A stretch of DNA of 64,000 bases from Nectonema munidae (GCA_030549495.1 JAUIRK010000744.1:124001-188000), one strand, 5' to 3'; counted from the first letter of the stretch, positions 1 to 12,277 are shown. Numbers and translations are program-made. The notes: generated by a model from the letters alone, not told the origin.

Positions 1-656
1 AGATTTAGCGGAATAGGTAGTAACGGCTATTTTTTGAAGAATCGTTATCGTTAAAAAAACGAAAATGCCGATCTTTACCGATTCCATATATTTGCTTAAA
101 ATTAACAAATGCAAAACTAATTAAAAATTTAAAATATTTATCTAATTTACTAAAAACTTTTAACAACTGAAATATAAATATTAGTTATTTTTTTAAAAGC
201 TTTTATATAATAAAAAAGTTCAGTTTTTTGAATTTATGCGTATTTTATAATGTGTATAGATTTTAAATTGGATTTTTTTTTCAAATTTTTTAACTAAAAA
301 ATAAGATAAATAATAGTCAAGGTAAAATTATATAAAATACAAATATATTTATATATACAGGGTGTTCACAAAGTCTTTAGACAAATTTATAAATTTTAAA
401 AATTTTTAAGAAGTGCTATCAAAATAATTATTTTTACACATTAATCAGTTGTTATTAAAGTTTTTGATAATATTACTTTTTTTATTTCAGAGATAAAAAA
501 TTAATAAATTAGATAGATAAAATTATTGATTTCCAAACATTTTTAAAAATGACTACCCCATAAGAAAAAGCACAATGTGTTTCTTGGTTTATCGAAACAA
601 AATGTGATATTCAAACACAAAGAAAATACACAACTATTATCTCTTATTAGCTCTAT
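1..656. other. Gene-free AT-rich stretch with a mariner-like end
   Basis: No coding signal is visible. The only recognisable motif is TACAGGGTGTTCACAAAGTC at about 357-376. It resembles the outer end of mariner-type elements (CAGGGTGTTC followed by AAGT). I found no partner end and no transposase frame nearby, so it is at most a solo terminal scrap. Confidence 0.3.
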
Positions 657-658
657 TA

Positions 659-814
659 TCTTTTTTTAGTTCTAATTTGTCCTTTTTAGGTTCTAAATTG
701 TCTTTTTTCAATTCTAATGTCTTTTTTCAATTTTATTTTGTATTTTAGAAAGAGCGTTTAGAATTAAAAAAACAAACTAGAATTGAAAAAAGACAAATTG
801 GAACTAAAAAAAGA
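659..814. mobile_element. MITE with about 20-bp end iterons, IS630/mariner-like, TA duplication
   Basis: This small palindromic element reads TCTTTTTTTAGTTC at its left end and the complement at its right end, with TA on each side (657-658 and 815-816). Both arms carry three or so copies of a unit of about 20 bp resembling TTCTAATTTGTCTTTTTT. The same design, with a related unit TTTAAGTTCGTCCTTTTT, occurs at the ends of the IS630-type element at 17.6-22.3 kb and the MITE at 61.4 kb, so I place it in the same broad family. It has no coding capacity and would need a transposase supplied elsewhere. Confidence 0.6.
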
Positions 815-816
815 TA

Positions 817-1280
817 ATTTAGACGCACATCTAGAAGGCAAATGCCATGTTTTGGCAAAATGGTTTCCGCTTCTCCCAATAAAAATTTTTAAGAGCTAAC
901 TTAATATGTCGTGAACCACAAAATATTTTGAGAATGTACGCCCCTGATGTATTGGCATTTACAAAATTATGGTAAGGAGAGGTATCGTCAACGGAGTCGG
1001 CTAAAATTCTAAAATCGGTACATCACTAGTGTGGAGTTGGTAATTACAACATGGTCTAGTTGACTGTAAAGTGAAAACCATTTTTTTTCCAATAATTCAT
1101 ATTTTATTACGTTTTCAGCATAAAATGCATTTCAAAATAAAAATTATATCACTTAACCCAAAATTTTTATTTAACACGGGATACAAACTTAAAAATCATT
1201 CAAAGCCAATAAATTTTTAAAAGTTTTCATTAAAAACATTTGACAAATCACAAAAATCTAAATATATTGTATCTAATTTC
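817..1280. other. Gene-free stretch with a hAT-like end fragment
   Basis: No gene is seen. On the minus strand at about 1028-980 the sequence reads CTAGTGATGTACCGATTTTA, similar to the TAGNGATGYACCGA ends of hAT elements such as the one at 18.8 kb. The opposite end was not found, so this is probably a truncated copy. Confidence 0.3.
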
Positions 1281-1440
1281 TAATTTTTAGGTACGAAATG
1301 TCTTAAGTTCAAACCCGATGTGATTTTTTCGCAAATTCCCTAGTATTTTTCAAAATGTGTATCAAATTAATAAAAATTTGTTTCATTGATATAGTTTTAC
1401 ATATGAAAAAATAAAAATGAAATGTATCACTTTTTTCTTT
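1281..1440 (+). repeat. Dispersed repeat R1, copy 1
   Basis: This block shares TTCTAATTTTTAGGTACGAA, then CCTAGTATTTTTCAAAATG, then TAGTTTTA.ATATGAAAAA and a final TCACTTTTTT with the block at about 4694-4850. A weaker third copy lies near 5385-5500. Order and spacing are kept between copies, which shows common descent. No open frame, poly-A tail or clear inverted ends were seen, so the class is unknown. Confidence 0.55.
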
Positions 1441-3124
1441 AAAAAAGTTTGATTTAAAAAACTTGAGTATTTGAAGTTTTACTCGCATAAAATTTCAAGA
1501 TAATATCGCATTTAAAAAAACCATTAGAACATATAAAAGGCTTTTTAAACAAATGAAATACGCTGGGGAGGTAAAAGCTAAGGTAAAGGGAGAGGAGGAA
1601 TACGTGTTGATGAAATTAGAGGATTAATGCTAGCAAATGATAAAATAGTTTATGGAAGTCGCCCTTGTCGGAAACTATCCCTGATCATTTGTGAAAAAGA
1701 TACCTAATAATAGTACTTTTGAACTGTTTAAAAATGGTTGTTAAAGCCAGAAGCTTGGCTATATGGGATTAAGTTATTTAAGCTTTATTATGAAATTTAG
1801 GAATTGTGTGTTGGAATTACTTCTTTTCTATTCCAAGAAATCATTGTTTCTTCAATCCCAAGAATTCTCTTTTAATTTTATATTTTTATAATTATAAAAA
1901 TCATGATTGGATATATTTTCATTTCTTTTTATGTGTTATAGTGCCCGCGGTAAGCAAAAATTATAGAGAGGGGGCTTCATTGGGTGCTAATTTTTGAACT
2001 ATCAGATTAATCTGATTCAAGGCGAAAAAAACATGTGATGTATTTGTAAAGCAATATCTATAGATTACATTTTCATGAAAGAAATGATAATGGATGCTAG
2101 ATGTTTGACATATTTTTTAGGGGAGCTCGAAAATTAGCTGCAGGGGGGGGGGGCTTGAGAAATAGTTGAGAAATAGCTTGTGCCCCAAAATTTAATATGT
2201 AGCGCGGGCTCTGATGTATTATTTGGTGTTGCTTCATGAAAAATAAATAAATCGAAATACAGTTTAATTATTAAATTGACTTCATATTCAATTTTAAAAT
2301 AATTAATTAGACAATTCACACTCCATATAAATTTTAAAAGCAAATACTGCTTATCACCCGCCTCCCTCATCTTGCCACGTTTTTACGTGTCTAAAATTTC
2401 GTTTGAGATCTTAGATCGCCCTGAGGTTAGAATACAAGCATTATATCACAGAGCATGCAAAATGTGCATTCTTGGAGAAAAACACATTAAGAAGCTTTGC
2501 ATTCTTACAAAAATATGAAAATCATTTTTTAAGCCAAAATGACCAATTCTTAAAAAATATTCATTACGAGTATTATATTACAACCAAATATACATTATTA
2601 TTAATTCATTTGACTTTATAATTTTGCCCATTTTTATATAGGGCATGAGTAGTGTTCGCTTCGATCAAGTGTGCATTTTCGATGAAAACACTTTACGATA
2701 CCTTTTAGCTTTATATCAAGTTTTCTGTGCAAAATATCAATAACTAATTGAATATTGAGTTGAAATAAACTTGAAACATTCACATATTCACTTGAAGGAA
2801 ATATGTTGGCATCCTAATCCAGATTTTGACTAATCAAATGTATTTCTCAATTTTCATAATACTTGACAAGTGCTCAACCAATTTCTAAATGAGCGTGGAA
2901 AACATTTTGGAAACCTTTGTATTAGTACACGCGTTGCACAAAAAACATTTAAACATGGATACACACTACATGATACACTAAATGCTTGAATCTCAAAAAC
3001 AGAGGTATAACGCATTGTGAACAACCATAATAAATCTGGCTAAGGGTGGATGGATTATTATCTGAGCAAGATAAAAAGAATTTTGCGTATCGAAAAACAG
3101 AAAGAAAATAAATTACATTTATAC
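1441..3124. other. Gene-free stretch with a G-run element scrap
   Basis: No convincing exon is visible although this should lie downstream of the BED gene's last recognised exon; its 3' end and poly-A site may be here or beyond the window. A run of 11 G at 2143-2153, followed by GCTTGAGAAATAG and a small GC-richer patch to about 2220, looks like a transposon end of the G-run type seen elsewhere in the window. Open frames here are short and unconvincing. Confidence 0.3.
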
Positions 3125-3752
3125 TTATTGTGACGAATGAAGTGTGCAGGAATTGGTACAAAGTGTATAAGCTTGAGGTGGCTCGCCAAATTTCCAGTAC
3201 TGACTTTTCTACCATATTTCTGTAGCTTTTGAATGTTGGCGCCTAATGAGTTATCTTCTTGATTGCCATTCCTGACACTCAAATCTTTGAGATTTTCCAA
3301 GCATAAAATGCAATAACTATTTTCACGGTCAATGTACTCTTTTCCATCATTGATACTCAATGTGCCAAAGTACTTCCAAACAAAGCTACGAACACCTTCT
3401 CGACGCAGGATTTTAAGTTTGCAAATGTCCACATTCCAGCATTTACGAAGCAGAGACTTGAGGTAGTTATTCTGGGAGGAGTCCTTCGAAGTCATAGACC
3501 AGAAACACAGCTGGGAAGTCAGGAAAAGAGATAGACAACTTTTTGAGGAAATGAAAATAACGCTGGAAAAAACGCGAATGTAAGTGACTAAAAGTAATAT
3601 CGTGGAGGACTGTTCGAATATAAGAAGTAGTGTACGGTAAAATAGAAGGGATGTAGAGATTAGATGATGAGGAAGAGTAGAGAGGCGATTCTTGATGTCA
3701 GAGGGGAAAGTATGAATTTGAGCGAAGCTGCTACTGCTATTCAGCACTTTGT
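3125..3752 (-). CDS. BED zinc-finger gene, downstream exon (second BED finger)
   Basis: The frame is open across the whole interval. It encodes a BED-type zinc finger near its end: VWKYFG, then YCILC (the C-x2-C pair, about 3300-3315), about 45 residues, then ASHLKLIH (the paired histidines, about 3172-3190). BED fingers bind DNA and occur in host regulators and in hAT transposases. The exon starts after TTATTTTGCAG (3' splice site) and ends before GTATAAAT (weak 5' splice site). It begins with two bases that complete a codon, which fits the single base left over by the exon ending at 12278, so both are probably one gene. The spacer between the two cysteines and histidines is longer than usual. 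About 50 residues upstream of the finger are oddly hydrophobic, so the true start could be at the later acceptor TTTTTTCCAG (about 3567) or CTTCCCAG (about 3513). No transposase core adjoins it, which favours a host gene. Confidence 0.6.
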
Positions 3753-4440
3753 CTGCAAAATAATGTCAACAGTGATCATTCTGCAGACTAATTTCTAACT
3801 TGCGACTCTCACGACTACGACTACTGCTATAAGAGAATGTTGTGTGTATTAAAAATTCATTCTATAGTGTCCAATTTACACGATGTTATAGTTTGTGCTG
3901 ATGCAATTCTCGCTCTTGATGCCATAGGCTGATATGGCTGGCTGTATCTCAGAATTAGATGAAAAACGATTTTTCCACCACGTGATAATAAAACTTGAAA
4001 GCTCTCTCACACACACTACTAAAAACAACACCAAAAAAATGCTCATCTTGGCATAGACACCACACGACAAACAGGATACAACGAAAATGTGAGCAAGCAG
4101 AGAGAGGGGAGGAGGGTATAGGAGAGCAAGGAAAATGCATAGCAATAATAATAAATGGACGAAGAAAACAACAAATGGCGGATGGATGCTGAAGGAAGGC
4201 AGGAAAAGAGAGACGTTGTTGGACAACACAATCATCATGATGCTGAGCGAAGACTGACTAGATGTCACACACTCAAAAAAGATGGATAAGAATATGAGGA
4301 TACGCGGTGAGGAAGAAATGAGGCAGAGCATGAGACTCCTTGTAACAATCCTTTGGTGATATATGGTATATGCCAACTGTCAAAAAAGGCTAAGCGATAG
4401 CATTACCACGTCTTCTTGATTCAAAGTAGACATATGCTGC
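3753..4440. other. GC-richer, GA-rich island beside a BED exon
   Basis: The plus strand is purine-rich (repeated GAGAG and GGAGG around 4090-4140, so CT-rich on minus) and clearly less AT-rich than its surroundings. Open frames occur on both strands but look like translation of low-complexity sequence. It directly precedes the 3' splice site of the BED exon on the minus strand. Similar islands at 25.4-26.3, 33.1-33.6 and 36.0-37.6 kb make regulatory DNA or untranslated exon sequence the best guess. I see no TATA box or clear start site. Confidence 0.35.
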
Positions 4441-4693
4441 TTATCAAACAGAACTATAGGCGTTCTTATACCATTTTCTCATCAGTGTCCAAAAATTAAA
4501 TTCGTCTTCTTTTCATATAATAGCTTTCACTGAAAAAGAAAACAGACGAATTGACCTTGAAATTCTCGTCTTCAAAGAGTTATTTGAATAGACCAATGGA
4601 GTGTTTTCACTAAGAAGAGGGCATATGAGCCACTTGTCTCAAACCCCAAATCTTAGAGCATCAAAGTTTTTTCAGGACATTTCATAAACAGGT

Positions 4694-4850
4694 TTTTTCT
4701 AATTTTTAGGTACGAAATGTCAAAACAGCAATATATACGACCAGGTGTAACTTTTCAAAATTTCCTAGTATTTTTCAAAATGGGTTTCATTGTTAGTTTT
4801 AGATATGAAAAAATAAATATCAAATGTCTCACTTTTTTATTTTGAAATTC
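4694..4850 (+). repeat. Dispersed repeat R1, copy 2
   Basis: Matches copy 1 (1281-1440) through TTCTAATTTTTAGGTACGAA, CCTAGTATTTTTCAAAATG and ATATGAAAAAATAAA, with the middle diverged. Same orientation as copy 1. The class is unknown. Confidence 0.55.
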
Positions 4851-5010
4851 CACGTAATCTTCGGAAATATAAGCAAGTAATTTTCAAAAATTTTTTGGTA
4901 AATGCATAAGGTTTTATTTAATTGAAAATAAAAAATTAAATCATAACTCTTCTTTTATCGAAGCAGGTCAATTCGGATTCAAGACAATTGGGCCTTTAAA
5001 TATACTGATA

Positions 5011-5148
5011 TTAACCCATTTACGGCCAATGTTCCTATTTTGGAACATAGGTAATTTCATCTTCGTCTGCTTTTTTCAATGACTTTGAATATAAATCGTC
5101 TGCGTTTTTTAGATATCGTCTGCTTTGCTTGGCCTTAAATGGGTTATA
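5011..5148. mobile_element. piggyBac-type MITE, copy 1
   Basis: It starts TTAACCCATTTACGGCCAAT and ends GGCCTTAAATGGGTTATAA, so its ends are inverted and carry the TTAACCC signature of piggyBac elements; the right TTAA has decayed to TTAT. Just inside the left end is a small palindrome, TGTTCC-TATTT-TGGAACA, followed by a repeated TCGTCTGC motif. Near-identical internal sequence occurs in the copy at 46.2 kb and a variant at 52.75 kb. No coding capacity. Confidence 0.7.
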
Positions 5149-7020
5149 ATATTGACTCGAGGGTGAATTTTCCAGAGATCGAATTGTCCAAAGACTGAGT
5201 ACTGGAATCTTCTTTTTAATCCCGGGTACAGTAGCGTAGCTAGGACGGGGCCCGTGGTGCAGTGTTCCTCTATTTTTCACTAGGCCAAAAAAATCCCATA
5301 TGACTTTTAAGCTTCTTAGAAAAATTAGACATTTTTATTTTGGGTAAAAAATTTCCTCCTTTGTGCCACCCTATTTTTCGTTACCCAACTGCCAAAATAT
5401 TTCATAGTATTTTTTTTCAAAATTCTTACTAGTTTAACAAAGGTTCATTACGATTAATAGTTTTATATATGAAAAAATAAACTAAATATATTTCTAATCA
5501 AATTTACAATATAAATCACTAATTATTTTTTTTTATCCTTTTCTACTTCTTCCCTTTTTAGATCACGTCTACAATTGATCAGAAAGAAATTGATCCAACC
5601 AATTTAATCAAACGGAATATTAATATTTAAATAAATAAATGTGTATTTAGAAGAAGTGTTTTTATAGGAGTGACTAATCTATTAAAAGCATGATTTTAAT
5701 TCTATATTTTCAATAATGTCCTAAAACTAATCATTTAACTTAAAGCAATTTCGTTAGTGAAACTTTCTTAGAGTCCAATTTGTTAATTCCGCTTTTTTGT
5801 ACAAGCTGAACAAGTTAAGCCTCTTATTTTTAAATTCCTATCGGTTTAATTTTGGAATTGCAAAATGTATATTAAGATTAAAGTTAGTTATTTTTTCAAT
5901 TAATTAAAAGTTTTGAAAAGGAGCGGTAATAATTACAACGCCTCCAATTATAAAAATAGTTGCATTCCTAATTGTTAGATTTAAAAATAAATTCATAGAA
6001 ACACTTTCTTTCATGCACAACGTGGCAAAGGGGCAACATAAAAACGGGGGATAATTTTGGTCTAACGTAGTCTTTTTGCTAGTGATAGAAAAAGGGTGAA
6101 AAATTAAATGAAATTAAAGAATGAACTTTTAATTACACAAGTACCTTCTAAATCTAGAGGAACTTTGTGCTCAATTCTTTTTTAACTTTTTTTTAATTTG
6201 GGGAAGATTTGTTAAATTTTCCATTTATCATGAAACATTGATATGATTCATTCCCTAATAAAAACAAATGTAATTGAAAAGTGAATGTTACTTCATCTTA
6301 TATAATTTGAAATGTAATATTTATTTGTCACATTTAAATATGTGAAAAAATAGGACATTGATTGAAAATGGGGACTTTGAGTCAGAATGGTAGATTTACA
6401 TACACTATTTTGCTTACCTTGAAAAGCGCTTTCGTGGTAGATCGATGCATTTCATTTTTAATTAAAGAAGGAAAGTAAAATTTTTTGTGCTGATTAAAAT
6501 TTCAGAATAAATTCATCATTTCGTTTAAAGATGTAAATAAAAATAATATATTACTATCTTGACAATAGAATAATAATTTAACAGAAAGAAGAGGCTTCAG
6601 AGACTTTTGAAGAGCTTTTAGAAAGTCTCTCACTTCTTGCAAAGAACTAAAGAATGTGGCTACAATACCAATTTTCATTTGATAAAGACTCCTTTAGGGT
6701 ATCAAAAGTTTTGTATTCAAGTAAAAAATTTTTTTATCTTTGGGTTGAGCTTGAAATTTTTTATTTCAACTTGAAATATTCGTATTTTTAAACTCTATTT
6801 TTTCTATAGGTTTCGAAAATCTATCCAAAAATTCTCATAGTGATTTGCTTGATTGCGTCATAACTGGAATAAATCAAATTAGCAATTCATATTGTATTGG
6901 GTGGTTTGTGGAAGCTTAAAGAAATATGGAGTTAGCGTTACATCATAATAAAAATTGATTATAATGATTGTATTGAAATGATATTAATTGTTAATCAGTA
7001 ATAAAAGCGTGTATAAAATT
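5149..7020. other. Gene-free stretch with transposon scraps
   Basis: At 5224-5262 the sequence ACAGTAGCGTAGCTAGGACG followed by a GC patch resembles common arthropod transposon ends of the form CAGTGGCGTAGCTAGG. At about 5385-5500 a weak third copy of repeat R1 is present (TAGTATTTTTTTTCAAAATT, then ATATATGAAAAAATAAA). The remainder is AT-rich with no exon, RNA gene or promoter I can support. Confidence 0.35.
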
Positions 7021-7763
7021 TAGGGATGTACAGGGTATCCAAAAAATATTACTATTATTTTGAGCAATACCACAAAGATATTTTTATAAAACTTTTTTTA
7101 ACTTCAAAACAATTATAGCGCAATTAGAAAATAACTCGAAAATTATTCTATTTCTATTTTTCTAAAAATTATAAAACTTTCATTTCCAATATTTTTTATC
7201 TAGTACTTCCCAATTCAAAATACTTCAAATGTTAACTTGAAAATAAAAAAAAATTGTAATTTTTTTTTCTAAATCAATTCAATTTAAATTTTCAGTTTAA
7301 AACTTTTTACTCTTTCACAAGTGACAAAAAATTTAAAAATATTTCAAAATAAAATAGAGTTAAAAAAATAAAAAATCAAACTTTGACAATTTTTAATGAT
7401 GTTTTTTAAATTGACAAATTAGTATTTTTTATCTTGTATTAGTTGTGTAACAAATCAAATTAAAAATTTTACAAAAAAAAAACAAATTCCTTGCTTTAGT
7501 AAAAATATGAACTCTATAATTACAAAATTAAACATTAAAGTGATTTCAAAATGAATATTTATTTTATGCCATATGTGTTTTTTATTATTATTTTTTAATA
7601 AAAGATTTCTTAATTAATTGTGAAATTTAAATAAATGCAACTAGATTATACTTTTCTTTAATAATTAAATTCTTGAACAAAATAATTATGTGTATTGTTT
7701 TATTTAATATCCGGTAAATCTTAAAACTGGTATCGGTCTTTATTGCTATTCGGTACATCCCTA
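7021..7763. mobile_element. hAT-like non-autonomous element (degenerate)
   Basis: The left end reads TAGGGATGTACAGGGTAT and the right end, read on the minus strand, TAGGGATGTACCGAATAG, a typical hAT end similar to the TAGAGATGCACCGAAC end at 21.4 kb. The flanking 8-mers ATAAAATT and AAAAATTT match only in part, so the target duplication has decayed or the borders are off by a base or two. The interior is almost pure A/T with no transposase frame. Confidence 0.5.
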
Positions 7764-8671
7764 AAAAATTTAACTGTTAATTTGCATTTTTTTAATTAAA
7801 TTTTCGTTTGAAAGTAAAAAATGTTAAATAAGTTGAATTTGAATTTCTGAAAATTTTAATACTAGAACTCTAAACACATGTGCAAAAAGATATGCATCCT
7901 TTTCTCCATAAGAAAAAACAATTTAAATTGAACCTAAAGATAAAAGAATTTCACTTAAAAACATTTCACTTTAATTTGAAATGCTATAATACAAATTTTT
8001 TAAAGAGAATTAGATAACGCATAAAGGCCCGCTTCCCTAGGGAATTATGCGAATTTAGCCACTTCAACCCAATTTCTTCTTGCGCTGTTACTTTCAAAAA
8101 CCAAAATTTCCCTGTTTGAAAATTAAAATTTTTAAAACAATAAATAAGTGAATTTTTTATAGAATTTTCCATTCTCGAATTATCACATTTTTATGGTTTT
8201 TTTTCATAAAAATGTTTTTTTGCGTTATAATTAAATTTTGTAAGAAGTTCCAAGTATTTATTATTCATCATTTTTTAGTCTTTATTGTTTATAGTTATTT
8301 GATTCAGTTTCTTTGTAAAAATGTAAGAAAGGATTTGACCTTTGTTTAAAAACTTTTTTATAAAATGGAATTTTTTTTTTAAATCTAAATATAGTTATAC
8401 TTTGAAATTAAAAATCTAATGCTAAACAAAAGGGCTATTTAAACCCTAAATTACAAGAAGATTATACCCTTTTTTAAAAAAGCTTGAAGAGAATGTTGAT
8501 TTCAATGTTATACTGAGTTATCGTTTCCTCATTGTGGTAATTCTGATATAAAAATGTGTTATAAACTCTGAAAGACATGAATATAGTTTAAAATCAGATA
8601 AACAAAAATCAAGTTAAAAAGGTTCTTTTTAAAAATCTCAATTTGAACTTCTTAAGAAATTACTTTGGGTT
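7764..8671. other. Gene-free AT-rich stretch
   Basis: No gene, RNA or repeat is recognised. A 62-codon minus frame at 8172-7984 has no domain or codon signal that I can support. Confidence 0.3.
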
Positions 8672-8679
8672 ATCATAAC

Positions 8680-9043
8680 GGATCTAGGTCACATTCCAGA
8701 ATGTCAAAATCCCAAATGGTTAAATCCGGTTTAGTTAAATTCCGAATGTCTAAATCATTTATTTTAATAATGTTGATCTATCCTAGTAAAATACGTAAAT
8801 ACTCATATTCAAAATTATTACAAAATTTTCCAATTTTATTCTTCATTTTTTACCAATAAAATAATTTTTAGCAATTGCCCAAAATATTTCATTATAAAAA
8901 TAAATATTTTTATGTTTGTTGTCCTATACCTATTATTTTTTTAATTTGTGAGTTTTCAACATTCTCGATTTTGACATTCGAGATTTTGCCTTTCTGGATT
9001 TTGACATTCGGAATTTTGTCATTCGGGATTATGAACGCCACCG
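8680..9043. mobile_element. MITE with 15-bp end iterons and an 8-bp duplication
   Basis: It is bounded by a perfect 8-bp direct repeat ATCATAAC (8672-8679 and 9044-9051). Each end is an array of a 15-bp unit of the form CAAAATTCCGAATGT. The right side has about five units in phase and the left about four in the opposite orientation, so the arms are inverted. Outermost bases are GGATCTAGGTCAC at left and, on the minus strand, CGGTGGCGTTCAT at right. The 8-bp duplication suggests a hAT-like transposase, but the end sequence is not one I know. The frames that cross it simply translate the iterons. Confidence 0.65.
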
Positions 9044-9051
9044 ATCATAAC

Positions 9052-12000
9052 ATCTTTCGGAACATTTAAAACTTAGTCTGTTCTTGGTGAAGCTTGTTAA
9101 ATAATAACAAATATGATTATGGCTATTTTAAAAACGCATAATTTATCACAAAAAACGTAAAAATACAAATTTTAGTGGTGTTAGAAGAAGAGGTTAAAAA
9201 AGAATGTTTTCAGTAAATTAAAGAAAGAAATAGGTAGAAAGATGGTTTTGATTGTTTGAAGAACTCATTTTATTGATAATAATAATAATAGTTTTAAGAC
9301 TGCATTCTTCCTGTTGAAGTAGAAAGTTTAGTTGTAACGATTTACAAGTATTTTCATACATACGCAGAAATCGTGACCGAATTTAAAATATTTTTGTCAA
9401 TTTGCACATATTCAGTACAAGAAGGTGCCTCAAAATAAAAGTGCCTGATTTCTGTCTTTGTGGGCCGACATTGAGAGAATTCTCTCAATAAAAGGTGGGA
9501 AAACGTACTAATTTGAGAACATTCTCAATTTAAAAAAAAAATCTCCATGCTTGAACAAAAGCGTTTTTATATTTTAAAATAAATTTGGAGAAAGTTTTTT
9601 GGTTTGTTCACCGTGATTTGAATTGCATCGAATTTTATAACGAAATATAAAGTGAGAGTTATTTTCTCAAAAAAGTTATTGCACACGATTCAAAAAGTTG
9701 AAATTGACAATTGTGAAGAAATTTAGGAAAAAAATTATAATTAGCAAACAAATAAACGTGTACATCTTTTTAAATAGAACTAAATTTAAAGCACAAAATA
9801 ACTTTTATAATAATTTTGTCCCAGTTTGATTGAAAAAAATATGACAAGCTTAATTTTTCTATTTGTTTAAGCTTTTTTTTTCTTCTTATTGTTTAATAAA
9901 AATCGATTCCAAACTCAAAGCTGACTGTAAAATAATTTTCCATATGGTAAAAAATATGCAAACTGAACGTCAAACATGCTAATATCACAACAGAGATTAA
10001 CACACACTTATGATTTTGAACCTTGACAACAACACATGTCAAAGGCGTACTTGGTCTACAATAAAGAGATTGTTGAGTAAGCTGAAAGCTATTTTTAATT
10101 TTTTTTTATAAAAAAAAAACTACTGTCTATTTACACATCTAAATTCTCTTTTTTGTAATATTAGTTTTTTTTTCAAATATCTTAATAATCTTTGTTGGAA
10201 ATAATAACCCATAAACTCAAGTATAATATAAAACTTAATTAATATATAAAAATATTTTTTATTTTTGATATTTTTATGATGTAGGAAACTTATGAAATAA
10301 CATACTAATAATATTGTAAAAATGAGCTGTGCAAATTATGATCCCGGATTTTGATTTAAAAAAAAAGGAAAATTCCATCATGAAGCCTCCAAAATTTTGG
10401 CAAGTATGATGAAGTTAATTACCAATAAATACCATATGAGATATTTGAGTAAGATTTATTGTATGAAAGAAAGAAAAAAAGTAACATTAGTAAATACAAA
10501 TTTTTAAATAAAAACTATACCAAAATTTGTATGAAATTTATTTATATATATGTAGTAGGGCTCTGGTGTATTTTCATGATATGATAGCCTATCTGAAATT
10601 GCATTTGTAATTCAATTATGAAAAAAGCACTTAACATATGTATGATCATACATTCAATATAAATTATGCTAGAGAGAACATATATACAAAAATAAAATTC
10701 TGTAATGAAAGAATCGAAAAATATTTTTTAAAAATCAAAAAATATTTATTCTTTTCAATCGATAAAAATGATTAGAGAGACTAGGTTTATCTTTCCATTC
10801 TAAAAGTAACGGGGAGCCAACGATATATTTGAAAAAAAAAATATTTTTTGATTTTTTAAAGAATATTTTTCGATTCTTTGATTACATAATTTATTTTGAT
10901 ATTTGAAAAATATATTATTTAAAATCGTGCAAATAGGCTCCAAAAATTTAAGATCAAAGTTTTTTTTATTCTAAACAAAAATAAATATTACGTAAAATAC
11001 ATGAAAATAAAAGCGAATTTTTATATCAAAAAATGGACGATTAATAATTAATATTTAAAACTAGATTTTTCAAACTTCCTCTTTTGAAATCATAAAAGAA
11101 AGGTTACCTCATTCTTGCATAATCTCCAGAATTCCGTCATTAAGTATTTGGTAAAAAAACCGAGAAAATCACCGAAAATAAAGACATTTGGAAGCCTTTT
11201 CATAGACACAGTTAAACTTAACAGTTAAATCAGCCTTTAATCAAAATCATGTCAATAATGACTTTGCTACTTTCGTTGTCAATTATATAACTAATTTTAT
11301 TAATGAAATTTATAACCTTAGAAACTCTCAAGTCCACATGAAAAGTAAATAATAGAAAATTTTGACAAATTCTCCAAATATAAATGAAAATCATACTTAA
11401 AAATTAGAAAATATAATTAAAAATTATTACAAGAGCATCAAATGAGAAGTAACACTATTTTTAGAAGAAAAATAATTTTGCAGAGATTAAATATTTGACT
11501 CTTAACAAAGTTCAGTTTTAAGTGTTGAGAGAGGAACATACGCATACAAATTCATTTTATACTATATAAAATATGTCTTCCAAAGAATCTGTGACATTTC
11601 GCACCACCACACTTAACGGCTCCAAAATACATTTTAACTAACAATTACAATCAAATGTGTTAAATAACTTAAAACTTAATATACAATTTTATGCCGAGTA
11701 GCGTGCTGTTGCCTGTAAACTAGCTATGTGTCTTGTGTATGGAAGGTGCATCAAACAACTTAAAAACTATAAGATACGCAAAATAAAGAAAACCATCTTG
11801 TCAATGAAATGCCAATTATCCCATAATATTTTCTCATTTGGCTAACATGGGGAATAGCTTATAACAAGCAAATAAAATTTCCTCTATTGCAAGTCGAAAA
11901 AATTTCAAACAAATAAAACAAGTTTTAAGAAATGAAATTGACATCGAATACAAATATAGTTACCTACTATTAAAAAAAATACAACAATATTTAACTAATA

Positions 12001-12277
12001 ATTAAAAAATAATATTTAAAAAATTTCATGCCATTCGATTCGCATTTTTTTTATAAATAAGTAAAATCATATTTGAAAAATTCCAAAAAAAAACTAATAT
12101 AATTCGCCTTGAAGAAGGCATAAATTGGGCCAGTGATGACGCTATAAAAGGAGGTGTGTATATAACGGCCTATTTTATATTCTTATGAATCACTTTTAAC
12201 AATGAGGCGAGTTGGTTAGTGCGAGATGATAATAGGCGTAGACACATATGTGCTAAAAATTAATTAAAAAAAATTAC
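9052..12277. other. Large gene-free stretch, presumed intron of the BED gene
   Basis: If exons 12278 and 3752 belong together, this is intron. It is AT-rich, with a short (AAT)n run near 9280 and the dispersed repeat described at 10705-10935. On the minus strand the sequence just after the 5' splice site is GTAATTTTTTTT. I see no further exon. At 12200-12222 the plus strand resembles a tRNA A box (GAGGCGAGTTGGTTAGTGC) but no B box follows, so I do not call an RNA gene. Confidence 0.4.
10705..10935. repeat. Dispersed repeat R2, copy 1
   Basis: Read on the minus strand, 10932-10800 matches the plus strand at about 58594-58690: both run through TTGCACGATTTNAAATAATA, AATCAAAGAATCGAAAAATN, and ATATATCGTTGGCTCCCC. 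The block is also partly palindromic within itself: AGAATCGAAAAATATTTTTT near 10715 faces AATATTTTTCGATTCTTTGA near 10870. Shared GACTAGGTTTATCTTTC lies at about 10780 and 58730. The class is unknown; the internal palindrome hints at a foldback element. Confidence 0.55.

Noticed and set aside
3876-4376. 166-codon minus frame
   Set aside because: It translates a CT-rich low-complexity strand; its membrane-like look is due to that composition.
12200-12222. tRNA A-box-like sequence
   Set aside because: GAGGCGAGTTGGTTAGTGC is a good A box but no B box or cloverleaf follows within 80 bp.
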